From OCS116 cluster bacterium AG-435-F03 (GTDB taxonomy: Bacteria; Pseudomonadota; Alphaproteobacteria; MED-G09), in assembly GCA_003212795.1 (NCBI GenBank), contig QCOV01000001.1, positions 277,321 through 341,320 of the forward strand: 64,000 nucleotides of DNA. The letters are read 5' to 3'. Every line of letters starts with the position of its first letter. Within the stretch, counting starts at the first letter, position 1. Below, in pieces: positions 36,611 through 44,571 of this stretch. The position numbers and the translations under genes are program-made. The notes under the pieces are model-generated. The model made no database searches. It had not been told where the DNA came from and was given only the letters and a program-made list of their open reading frames with translations.

Positions 36611-36752
36611 AACTAATACTTACCTAGGATGATTTCGTCATATGTAATATGTGTAAGTCAATAGTGTGTAACTATTTAATTAAAATTTAATAGGAAAAAT
36701 ATGTTTGTTTGTTATGATTTGATTTATTTTATAAAAGTGCAAAGGAGACTTT

Positions 36753-38285
36753 ATGTCTATTAAAGATAATACACCTGTATTGGTTGGTTGTGGGCAAATA
36801 ACTCAAAAAATTGATAATCCAAAAGACGCTAAAAATCCAATTGAATTAATGAGAGAGTCTTCTTTAAAAGCATTTGAAGATAGTACTATAGAATCTTTAG
36901 AGGATAAAATTGATACAGTAACAACTGTAAGATTTATTTTTGATTCAGGTGGAGGAAGAAGGCCTCCTTTCAGTATTTATTCTAATCCCCCACAGTCCCT
37001 TGCGAATAGTTTAGGCATTAATGACGCAAAAACATTTAATGGACCCTCTGGAGGGAATACACCACAATATTTAATAAATATTTTAGCTGAAATGATTACT
37101 AACGGTGAGACGGAGGTAGCACTTCTGTCAGGAGCTGAATGTTTTTCTTCTATGAGAAAAGCTTCAAAATTAGGAATTAAAACAGGTTGGGGAGAGGATG
37201 CAGGAGGAGAAAGAATTGATCTAGGGTTTGAAAAACCTGGTGGAACAGAAAATGAGATGAAACACGGAATTATTTTTCCTATTAATGTTTACCCACTTTT
37301 TGAAAATGCTATACGAGGAAATAAAAATCATTCTATTGAAAAACATTTAGATTATTTAGGGGAAATGTTTGAGCCTTTTACAAAAGTTGCAAGCCAAAAC
37401 TCAAATTCTTGGTTTCCAACCTATAGAAGTGCTAAGGAAATATCTACGCCTAATGAGAATAATAGATTTGTAGGGTTTCCTTATACAAAATATATGAATG
37501 CAATAATGGAGGTCGATCAAAGCGCTTCTTTGATAATTATGAGCGAAAAAAAAGCAAATGAATATTCTGTCCCAAAATCAAAAAGAATTTATCTTCATGG
37601 TTGTGCAGATATTAATGAAGTTTGGAATGTTACTGAAAGGCCTGATCTTCATAAATCTAAGGCTATAAGGCTTATGGGAGAAAAAGCATTATCCATGGCA
37701 AAATGGAATATCGATGAAATAGATTTTTTTGATTTATATTCTTGTTTTCCAAGTATGGTTGAATTGGGAAGAGAAGCATTAGATATTCCTGAAACTACAT
37801 CCAAACCTTTGACTGTTACTGGTGGATTACCATTTTTTGGTGGAGCAGGAAATAATTATGTCAGTCACTCTATAGCTACAATGATGGAGAAATTAAGAGA
37901 AAATAATAATAGTAAAGGGCTTTGTACATCAAATGGATGGTATGCAACAAAACATGGAATAGGGCTTTATTCAAATATTCCTTATGAAGGGAATTGGAAA
38001 AGAGAAGAGCCAAAAAACTATCAAAAAACAATTGATGATTTAGATAGACCGGATGTTGATGAAGATCCAACCGGAAATGCAACAATAGAAACATATACTG
38101 TTGCAAATGGAAGAGATGGTCCACAGATGGGAATAGTAATAGGGCGAGTAAATGCAAATAATAAGAGATTTATCGCTATTTCAAATGATGAAAAAACTCT
38201 TGAAATAATGATGACAGAAGAATGTTTAAATAGAGATTGCATTATTTCAAGAAATTCTGAAGGTCTTAACATTTTTTCAATATAG
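36753..38285 (+). CDS. Thiolase-superfamily acetyl-CoA acetyltransferase-like protein
   Basis: This is a 510-residue thiolase-fold protein of the long type annotated as acetyl-CoA acetyltransferase in marine and soil alphaproteobacteria. It begins NTPVLVGCGQITQ and has GPSGGNTPQYLIN (about 97), GAECFSSMRK (about 129), the DLYSCFPSMVELG segment (about 330) and the thiolase-like GGLPFFGGAGNNYVSH (about 355). The last ~110 residues form an extra domain seen in this subfamily. The classical thiolase active-site cysteine is not obvious, so the reaction is uncertain. A very strong AAAGGAG precedes the ATG. It leads a four-gene run with a phosphoglycerate-mutase-family gene, nnr and a GNAT gene. Confidence 0.8.
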   Translation: MSIKDNTPVLVGCGQITQKIDNPKDAKNPIELMRESSLKAFEDSTIESLEDKIDTVTTVRFIFDSGGGRRPPFSIYSNPPQSLANSLGINDAKTFNGPSGGNTPQYLINILAEMITNGETEVALLSGAECFSSMRKASKLGIKTGWGEDAGGERIDLGFEKPGGTENEMKHGIIFPINVYPLFENAIRGNKNHSIEKHLDYLGEMFEPFTKVASQNSNSWFPTYRSAKEISTPNENNRFVGFPYTKYMNAIMEVDQSASLIIMSEKKANEYSVPKSKRIYLHGCADINEVWNVTERPDLHKSKAIRLMGEKALSMAKWNIDEIDFFDLYSCFPSMVELGREALDIPETTSKPLTVTGGLPFFGGAGNNYVSHSIATMMEKLRENNNSKGLCTSNGWYATKHGIGLYSNIPYEGNWKREEPKNYQKTIDDLDRPDVDEDPTGNATIETYTVANGRDGPQMGIVIGRVNANNKRFIAISNDEKTLEIMMTEECLNRDCIISRNSEGLNIFSI

Positions 38286-38287
38286 AA

Positions 38288-38878
38288 ATGGTAAAAATAT
38301 ATCTTGTTAGACATGGAGAAGCAACTGAAGGGTGGACTTCACAAGATCCACCTTTAAGTGAGTTAGGGAAATCACAAGCAGAATCTTTGGTAACATTTGT
38401 GAGCTCTACTATTGATGAAAACTCAATAAATAATATTGATTTTATATCAAGTCCTTTGAATAGATGTAAAGAAACTGCTTCTTTAGCTCTTGAAAAAATG
38501 TATTCTGAGATAGTAATTAATAACAATTTTAGGGAGCTTCCATCTCCAACTCTTGACTTAGAAAAAAGAGTTAATTGGTTGCGAAGGGTCTTACCTTTAA
38601 CCTGGTCTGAGTTATTAAAAGATAAAGAAACCAAAGACTCTGGTGTAAATTTTATTCAATGGAAAAAAAATATTATGAACAATATTTATTCTATAAACAA
38701 AAACACAATTATATTTACACACTTTGTAGTAATTAATTCAATTATAGGTGAAATACTTAAATCCGACAAAATTGTTAATTTTCAACCCTCAAATTGCTCT
38801 ATTACTGAGATAAGAAAAATAAATGATAGATTAAAATTAGTGAAATTAGGAAAGAGTCTAGAAAGCACGGTTAATTAA
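38288..38878 (+). CDS. Histidine phosphatase / phosphoglycerate mutase family protein
   Basis: This is a 196-residue member of the histidine phosphatase superfamily. The phospho-accepting histidine is in LVRHGEATEG (about residue 9), the second arginine in SPLNRCKETA (about 55) and the second histidine in IIFTHFVVIN (about 140). It lacks features that would identify a cofactor-dependent glycolytic mutase, so the substrate is unknown. Relatives include SixA-, CobC- and GpmB-like phosphatases. It starts two bases after the thiolase-like gene and its TAA shares one base with the ATG of nnr (TAATG). Confidence 0.82.
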   Translation: MVKIYLVRHGEATEGWTSQDPPLSELGKSQAESLVTFVSSTIDENSINNIDFISSPLNRCKETASLALEKMYSEIVINNNFRELPSPTLDLEKRVNWLRRVLPLTWSELLKDKETKDSGVNFIQWKKNIMNNIYSINKNTIIFTHFVVINSIIGEILKSDKIVNFQPSNCSITEIRKINDRLKLVKLGKSLESTVN

Positions 38879-40401
38879 TGTTTAACACTATATTTACATC
38901 ACAATCTTCTTATGAGTTAGATAAATTATGTGTCAGAAGAGGTATTAAGTTCTCAGATTTAATGGAAAATGCTGGTAAATCAGCTTACTTAAAAATTGAA
39001 AAAAAAATTATTCCTTGTCTAAAAGAGTTTAATAAAAAAATTTTAATTTTGTGTGGTCCTGGAAATAATGGAGGAGATGGTCTTGTGATCGCAAAATATC
39101 TTCTTAAAAGCGGGTATAAGGTAGACATTAGTTTTCCTATTTCAAGTAAAAGTAAAATTAATAAATATTCAAATGAGAAATTAAATGATTTAGATATTTC
39201 TCCTCAAAAATTCGATGATTTAAATTTAAATAAATACTCTATGATTATAGATAGTATTTTTGGTATAGGACTTAGCAGGAATTTTTCAAATAACTTTATA
39301 AAGATCGTAGAAAAAATTAATAAAACAAAAGCCTGTAAGGTTTCTATTGATATCGCCAGCGGTGTTAACTCTGACTCTGGTAATTTAATGCCAATTTCCA
39401 TTAAAGCTAATCATACAATAACTTTTGTTGCGCCTAAGATTGGCCATTATTTATTACCTGGAAAAATAAATTCAGGCATTATTCATGTTGTTTCAATTGG
39501 TGAAAGAAAATCAGAAATTAATAAAGTTACAAAATTATCTAAAGTAAAATTAAATATTCCTGAATCATGGATAAAAAACTTTAAATGGCCATCAATGTCT
39601 GATCACAAATATAAAAGGGGCCATATTCTTGTTAAATCTGGACCACTAACATCTACAGGTGCATCACGTTTAGCTGCTGTTTCAGCTTTACGATCAGGTG
39701 CCGGAGCAGTTACTCTTGCTTCTGAGACTAATGCTTTAGTAGTTAATGCCTCTCACCTTACTTCAGTAATGTTAAAAGAAATAAACAACACAGAAGAATT
39801 TTTTAATTTTGTAAAAGAAAAGAAAATTAAAACATTGATTATTGGGCCAGGAAGCGGTGTAAATCAAATGATCAAAGAATTAGTTGTAAGAGCAATTAAG
39901 GAAGAGATAGGATTTGTTTTGGATGCTGATGGTCTAACATCTTTTCAAAAGAATCCAAATGAATTGTTTGGCTTGCTGAAAAAAAGAAAAAAAAGAAATA
40001 ATATAATTTTAACCCCTCATGAAGGAGAATTTAATAGATTATTTAAGTTTGGTAATATGAATAAAATTGATAAAGCAAATAAAGCGGCAAAAATTACTAA
40101 TTCGACAATTTTATTTAAGGGTAATGATACCATCATTTCATCACCAAAAAATATAACACTTCTGGCTAAAGAATCTTCTCCATTCCTGTCAACCGCAGGT
40201 TCTGGCGATGTATTAGCTGGTATATGTGGAAGCTTTCTTGCACAGGGAATGAAAAGTCATTTTGCAGCAGGCGCTGCTTCTTGGCTTCATAATGAAATTG
40301 GCATTGAGGCAGGGCCTGGTTTGATAGCTGAGGACATGAACAAATTTTTGTCAAAAGCAATATCAAAACAATTGAAGAAAGCATATCAAAGTGGAAATTA
40401 G
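38878..40401 (+). CDS. nnr: Bifunctional NAD(P)HX epimerase / ADP-dependent dehydratase
   Basis: This metabolite-repair enzyme restores hydrated NADH and NADPH. The 507-residue fusion has an N-terminal YjeF_N epimerase domain (about 1-215, with LCGPGNNGGDGLVIAK and the catalytic aspartate in SIFGIG) and a C-terminal kinase-fold dehydratase domain (about 225-507). The latter contains RGHILVKSGP, IIGPGSGVNQ, VLDADGLTSF, ILTPHEGEF and the phosphate-binding AGSGDVLAGICG. Its start is coupled to the preceding phosphatase gene and its end overlaps the GNAT gene by 11 bases. Confidence 0.95.
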   Translation: MFNTIFTSQSSYELDKLCVRRGIKFSDLMENAGKSAYLKIEKKIIPCLKEFNKKILILCGPGNNGGDGLVIAKYLLKSGYKVDISFPISSKSKINKYSNEKLNDLDISPQKFDDLNLNKYSMIIDSIFGIGLSRNFSNNFIKIVEKINKTKACKVSIDIASGVNSDSGNLMPISIKANHTITFVAPKIGHYLLPGKINSGIIHVVSIGERKSEINKVTKLSKVKLNIPESWIKNFKWPSMSDHKYKRGHILVKSGPLTSTGASRLAAVSALRSGAGAVTLASETNALVVNASHLTSVMLKEINNTEEFFNFVKEKKIKTLIIGPGSGVNQMIKELVVRAIKEEIGFVLDADGLTSFQKNPNELFGLLKKRKKRNNIILTPHEGEFNRLFKFGNMNKIDKANKAAKITNSTILFKGNDTIISSPKNITLLAKESSPFLSTAGSGDVLAGICGSFLAQGMKSHFAAGAASWLHNEIGIEAGPGLIAEDMNKFLSKAISKQLKKAYQSGN

Positions 40402-40882
40402 TTTAGCAAAAAACAAAGATCTAAATGGGATTAATGATATTTATAATTATTATATCTCTAATACAGCTTATACCTTTGATATAAATCAAATAACAATAGA
40501 AGAAAAAAAAGAATGGTTTAATCAGTTTAAAAATTCTGAAACATCAATCTGTTTGGTTGGATATGAAAATGATGATTTGGTTGGGTTTGTTTGTTCAACA
40601 AAATTTCGAGAAAAAGAAGCTTATAATCAATCGTTAGAAACTAGCGTATACATAAGTGAAAAATTTAAAGGTAGAGGATTTGGAAAAAAATTAATGTTTG
40701 AACTTATAACAAGATTAAAGTCTACAAATATTAAAAATCTATATGCTTTAATAACTTATCCTAACAAAACATCAATAAATTTACATAAAACTCTTAATTT
40801 CACAAAAGTAGGTATATTAAATAATGTTGGTTATAAGTTTAAAAAATACTGGAGTGTTCATATTTATGAATTAAAGCTCTAA
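40391..40882 (+). CDS. GNAT-family N-acetyltransferase (phosphinothricin-acetyltransferase-like)
   Basis: This is a 163-residue GNAT protein of the Pat/YwnH type. It begins with MEISLAKNKDLNGINDIYN and shows the substrate-side segment NTAYTFDINQITIEE, the acetyl-CoA pyrophosphate loop EKFKGRGFGKKL (about 97) and the terminal ILNNVGYKFKKYWSVHIYE typical of the family. Homologues acetylate methionine sulfone/sulfoximine or phosphinothricin; the natural substrate here is unknown. The start is a GTG inside the end of nnr, with GAAAG upstream. It ends 56 bases before tRNA-Leu. Confidence 0.83.
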   Translation: MEISLAKNKDLNGINDIYNYYISNTAYTFDINQITIEEKKEWFNQFKNSETSICLVGYENDDLVGFVCSTKFREKEAYNQSLETSVYISEKFKGRGFGKKLMFELITRLKSTNIKNLYALITYPNKTSINLHKTLNFTKVGILNNVGYKFKKYWSVHIYELKL

Positions 40883-40938
40883 TTATTTTATTTTAAGCTA
40901 GATAAAAATTCTATCTGCTGTTATTACACTGTACAAAT

Positions 40939-41021
40939 GCGGGCGTGGTGGAATTGGTAGACACGCAGGTTTTAGGTACCTGTGCTTCGGCGTGGGGGTT
41001 CGACTCCCTCCGCCCGCACCA
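40939..41021 (+). tRNA. tRNA-Leu (anticodon UAG)
   Basis: The acceptor stem GCGGGCG pairs with CGCCCGC and the CCA end is encoded. The anticodon arm CAGGT-TTTAGGT-ACCTG gives anticodon TAG, which reads CUN leucine codons. A class II long variable arm (TGCTTCGGCGT) and the T-loop GGTTCGACTCC are present, giving 83 bases with CCA. tig begins 16 bases downstream with no terminator between, so the two may share a transcript. Confidence 0.98.
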
Positions 41022-41037
41022 TTAAAAAGAGAAAGTA

Positions 41038-42441
41038 ATGAAAATTTTAGAAGAAAAAAAACTAAAAGGCTTGAAAAAGGAATTTCTTGTTGAAATACCG
41101 TTTTCAGATTTAGATGATTTAAAACAAAAGAAATTAAAAGATATAAGTGAAAAAGTAAAAATTGCAGGTTTTAGACCTGGAAAAGTTCCGATGAGTCATG
41201 TCGAAAAATTATATGGTAAAGAGACAATTGTTGAGGTTATTGAAGAAAAAGTTTCTGAAAGTTCTAGAAAGGTTCTTGATGAAAAAGACTTAAGGCCGGC
41301 CGTTAATCCAGAAATAAAATTAATAAGTGAAATGGAAAAATCTATTAATGATCAAAGCGATATTACTTTCTCTATGAGTTTTGAAGCATTGCCTGAGATA
41401 GAGTTTGTTGATTTTAAGAAGATAAAGTTAGATAAACCTGTGGCCAGCCCAAAGAAAGAAGACATTGATGAAGCTCTTGAGTATTTAGCTACACAAAATA
41501 AAGACTATAAATTGGCAAAAAAAGGATCAAAGTCAAAAGATGGAGATAAAGTAATATTAGATTATTCAGGGGCAGTTGATGGTGTAAACTTTGATGGCGG
41601 TACCGCAGAAAAAGCAGAATTAATACTTGGCTCTAAAACCTTTATTGATACTTTTGAAGATCAGCTAGTGGGTGAAAAAGCTGAAACCTCTAAAGTTGTT
41701 AAAGTAAAGTTTCCTGATGAATATCCAAATAAAGAGCTTGAAGGAAAGAATGCTGAATTTGATGTAAAAATAATTGAAATTCTTAATCCAATAGACTCTA
41801 AGATTAATGATGAATTAGCTAAAAAATTTGGTCAAGACTCACTAAAAGATCTTAAAGGTGTTCTGGAAGAACAGATAAAAAAAGATTTTGATCAAGCTGC
41901 AAAAATGAAATTAAAAGACAGCCTTTTTAGTGAATTGGAAAAAAATCACAAATTTGATTTACCACAAGTTCTCGTCGACCAAGAGTTTAATCAAATGTGG
42001 AGCCAACTTGAAAGTCAGCTGGAACAACAAAAGAAAACTTTGGACGATCTAGAAGTAAAAGAGAAAGAACTAAAAAAGAATTATAAAGAAGTATCAGAAA
42101 AAAGAATTTCTATTGGCTTATTAATTGCTGAGATTGGTAGGGTAAATAATATTGATCTAGATGATAATGATTATAATATTGCTCTACAAAAGGAAGTACA
42201 GAAATACCCTGGCCAAGAACAACAAATCATAGATTTTTATAAGAAAAATCCTGATGCAATTAGGAATCTTACTGCTCCCATATATGAAGATAAAGTTGTT
42301 GATTTTGTGTTAGAAAAGGTAACTTTAAAAGATAAAAAAGTTTCAAGAAAAGATTTATTTGGTGCTGAGGCTACTCAAGAAAAACCAAAAGAAACTAAAC
42401 CTAAGACAAAAAAAGGAAAAACAGCTAAGAAAAAAGTATAA
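41038..42441 (+). CDS. tig: Trigger factor (ribosome-associated chaperone)
   Basis: Trigger factor binds nascent chains at ribosomal protein L23. The 467-residue protein has the N-terminal ribosome-binding domain with the signature GFRPGKVP (about residue 45), a central FKBP-type prolyl isomerase domain (about 155-240; GDKVILDYSGAVDG) and the C-terminal helical arms. It ends in a Lys-rich tail (KPKTKKGKTAKKKV), as is common in this phylum. AGAGAAAG before the ATG serves as the ribosome-binding site. It is the first gene of a quality-control block that continues with clpP, clpX and lon. Confidence 0.96.
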   Translation: MKILEEKKLKGLKKEFLVEIPFSDLDDLKQKKLKDISEKVKIAGFRPGKVPMSHVEKLYGKETIVEVIEEKVSESSRKVLDEKDLRPAVNPEIKLISEMEKSINDQSDITFSMSFEALPEIEFVDFKKIKLDKPVASPKKEDIDEALEYLATQNKDYKLAKKGSKSKDGDKVILDYSGAVDGVNFDGGTAEKAELILGSKTFIDTFEDQLVGEKAETSKVVKVKFPDEYPNKELEGKNAEFDVKIIEILNPIDSKINDELAKKFGQDSLKDLKGVLEEQIKKDFDQAAKMKLKDSLFSELEKNHKFDLPQVLVDQEFNQMWSQLESQLEQQKKTLDDLEVKEKELKKNYKEVSEKRISIGLLIAEIGRVNNIDLDDNDYNIALQKEVQKYPGQEQQIIDFYKKNPDAIRNLTAPIYEDKVVDFVLEKVTLKDKKVSRKDLFGAEATQEKPKETKPKTKKGKTAKKKV

Positions 42442-42511
42442 TTTATTAATGATATAAATAATTGTATTTATTAACTAAATATACAATTAATTAATAAAAT
42501 AGTTATAATTT

Positions 42512-42540
42512 CTTGGCATAATTGAAGAATTAACCCATAT
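42512..42540 (+). promoter_or_regulatory. Candidate heat-shock (RpoH) promoter of clpP
   Basis: CTTGGCA, 15 bases, then CCCATAT resembles the sigma-32 consensus CTTGAAA-N13..15-CCCATNT, with the -10 half exact. TTGGCA plus ATATAT at 17-18 bases can also be read as a sigma-70 promoter. Either would begin transcription within a few bases of the clpP ATG. An independent TATAAT lies at 42504-42509 but has no good -35. ClpP is a classical heat-shock gene. Confidence 0.5.
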
Positions 42541-42548
42541 ATATCTCT

Positions 42549-43169
42549 ATGGAAAATAAATTTACACCACAAAGTAATCTAATACCTATGGTTGTTGAAC
42601 AATCAAATAGGGGCGAAAGGGCTTATGATATTTATTCTCGACTTCTTAAAGAGAGAATAGTTTTTGTTACGGGACCAATTGAAGATTATATGGCAAGTGT
42701 AATTACCGCTCAACTCTTGTATTTAGAAGCTGAAAATCCAAAAAAAGAAATCTCAATGTATATTAATTCACCTGGTGGAGTTGTTTCATCTGGTTTGGCT
42801 ATCTATGATACTATGCAATATATTAAACCAGAAGTTTCAACCCTTTGTATTGGTCAGGCAGCCTCTATGGGTAGTTTACTTTTGGCTGCAGGCGAAAAAA
42901 ATAAAAGATTTGCTCTACCAAATTCAAGAATTATGGTTCATCAACCATCAGGAGGTTTTCAAGGCCAAGCATCAGATATTGAGAGACATGCAAAAGAGAT
43001 AATTTCACTTAGAAGTAGATTAAATGAGATTTATGTTAATCATACTGGAAAAGATTTAAAAACCATTGAGTCAGCATTAGATAGAGATACTTTTATGACT
43101 TCAGATGATGCTAAAAAATTTGGCTTAATTGATAAAGTTGTTCAAAAAAGGGATACTGAAGAGAAATAA
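42549..43169 (+). CDS. clpP: ATP-dependent Clp protease proteolytic subunit ClpP
   Basis: ClpP is the barrel-shaped serine protease that degrades proteins fed by ClpX or ClpA. The 206-residue protein has the alphaproteobacterial N-terminus ([22 protein letters not shown]). The triad is visible: Ser in [10 protein letters not shown] (about 103), His in [10 protein letters not shown] (about 128) and Asp in ALDRDTFM (about 177). No Shine-Dalgarno sequence is visible before the ATG, and the best promoter candidates lie so close that the message may have almost no leader. clpX follows after 17 bases. Confidence 0.97.
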   Translation: MENKFTPQSNLIPMVVEQSNRGERAYDIYSRLLKERIVFVTGPIEDYMASVITAQLLYLEAENPKKEISMYINSPGGVVSSGLAIYDTMQYIKPEVSTLCIGQAASMGSLLLAAGEKNKRFALPNSRIMVHQPSGGFQGQASDIERHAKEIISLRSRLNEIYVNHTGKDLKTIESALDRDTFMTSDDAKKFGLIDKVVQKRDTEEK

Positions 43170-43186
43170 TTCTTTAGAAAATCATT

Positions 43187-44458
43187 ATGAGTAAAATTAG
43201 CGACAGCGGAGATTCTAAAAATACACTTTACTGCAGTTTTTGCGGAAAAAGTCAGCATGAAGTAAAAAAACTAATTGCTGGGCCAACCGTTTTCATATGT
43301 GATGAGTGTGTTGAGTTATGTATGGATATTATTAAAGAAGAAAATAAAATTAATGATAATAAATCTTCTGAAGGTGTACCTGCTCCCCAAGAGATATTTG
43401 ATGTTCTTCAGGATTATGTTATTGGCCAACAAACTGCTAAAAGAGTTCTATCTGTTGCCGTCCACAATCACTATAAAAGACTAGATGATAAGAATGCTAA
43501 AGATGATGTAGAATTAGCGAAATCAAACATATTACTACTTGGACCAACAGGTTGTGGTAAAACTTTATTGGCTCAAACATTAGCAAGAATACTTGATGTT
43601 CCATTTACAATGGCTGATGCAACTACATTAACTGAGGCAGGATATGTTGGCGAAGATGTTGAGAATATTATTTTAAAACTCTTACAAGCTGCCGATTATA
43701 ATGTTGAGAGAGCTCAAAGAGGAATTGTCTACATTGATGAAGTTGATAAGATTACAAGAAAATCTGATAACCCTTCAATAACGAGAGATGTTTCTGGTGA
43801 AGGAGTTCAACAAGCTCTTCTAAAAATTATGGAAGGTACTGTAGCATCAGTTCCTCCTCAAGGTGGAAGAAAACATCCACAGCAAGAATTTTTGCAAGTC
43901 GATACAACAAATATTTTATTTATATGTGGTGGTGCTTTTGATGGATTAGAAAAAATAATTGGAAATAGAGGAACAGAGAGATCATTAGGTTTTGGCGCTG
44001 AAGTTAAAGACAAAGACACTAGAAGAACTGGAGAAATTCTTAAAGATCTTCAACCTGAAGATTTGCTTAAATTTGGTTTAATACCAGAATTTGTTGGAAG
44101 ATTGCCTGTTTGGGCATCTTTAGAAGATTTAGATGAAGAATCTTTAGTAAGAATTCTAACAGAACCTAAAAATGCCTTAATAAAACAATATAAAAAGCTT
44201 TTTGATATGGAGAATGTTGAATTAAAATTTTCTGATGATGCTCTTAGTTCTATTGCTAAAAAAACTATGTCTTATGCAACTGGAGCCCGTGGTTTAAGAT
44301 CTGTAATAGAATCTATCTTATTAGATACAATGTTTGAGATACCAAGTACAAAAGGTGTAACCGAAGTAGCTATTTCCGGAGAAGTTGTAGATGGTGAGGC
44401 TAAGCCTCTGTATATCTATGGTGAAAACAAAGACGAAAAAGAGAAATCTGTTAGCTAA
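43187..44458 (+). CDS. clpX: ATP-dependent Clp protease ATP-binding subunit ClpX
   Basis: ClpX is the AAA+ unfoldase that recognises tagged substrates and threads them into ClpP. At 423 residues it has the N-terminal zinc-binding domain (YCSFCGKSQ and ICDECVELC), Walker [11 protein letters not shown] (about 117), Walker [11 protein letters not shown] (about 180), the pore loop near GYVGED and the IGF-type ClpP-docking loop region. The C-terminal sensor 2 is in [12 protein letters not shown]. It follows clpP directly, as in most proteobacteria; the next gene is lon. Confidence 0.98.
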   Translation: MSKISDSGDSKNTLYCSFCGKSQHEVKKLIAGPTVFICDECVELCMDIIKEENKINDNKSSEGVPAPQEIFDVLQDYVIGQQTAKRVLSVAVHNHYKRLDDKNAKDDVELAKSNILLLGPTGCGKTLLAQTLARILDVPFTMADATTLTEAGYVGEDVENIILKLLQAADYNVERAQRGIVYIDEVDKITRKSDNPSITRDVSGEGVQQALLKIMEGTVASVPPQGGRKHPQQEFLQVDTTNILFICGGAFDGLEKIIGNRGTERSLGFGAEVKDKDTRRTGEILKDLQPEDLLKFGLIPEFVGRLPVWASLEDLDEESLVRILTEPKNALIKQYKKLFDMENVELKFSDDALSSIAKKTMSYATGARGLRSVIESILLDTMFEIPSTKGVTEVAISGEVVDGEAKPLYIYGENKDEKEKSVS

Positions 44459-44475
44459 TTTTTTTGAAATAAGGT

Positions 44476-44504
44476 CTTGATAAGACAAGAATTAGTACCA
44501 ATAT
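44476..44504 (+). promoter_or_regulatory. Candidate heat-shock (RpoH) promoter of lon
   Basis: CTTGATA, 15 bases, then CCAATAT differs from the sigma-32 -10 consensus CCCATNT at one position. The spacing equals that of the candidate site before clpP. It lies in the 113-base clpX-lon gap, about 65 bases before the lon ATG, which is preceded by a weak AGGA. Lon is a heat-shock protein in many proteobacteria. Confidence 0.45.
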
Positions 44505-44571
44505 ATATTATAGTTAAAACTTTTATTCTTTTTTATAAAGAATCGTCTGACAATAAACTATAGGATATAAA

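Noticed and set aside
38021-38634. Two overlapping minus-strand frames (97 and 122 codons) opposite the thiolase/phosphatase junction
   Set aside because: They lie opposite well-supported genes, have no recognisable domains and no clear ribosome-binding site.
40899-40920. AGATA / TATCT dyad before tRNA-Leu as a terminator for the GNAT gene
   Set aside because: A five-pair A-T-rich stem without a T-run.
42459-42489. Inverted repeat TAATTGTAT / ATACAATTA after tig as a terminator
   Set aside because: The stem is almost only A-T with a 13-base loop and no T-run follows; a functional terminator is not supported.
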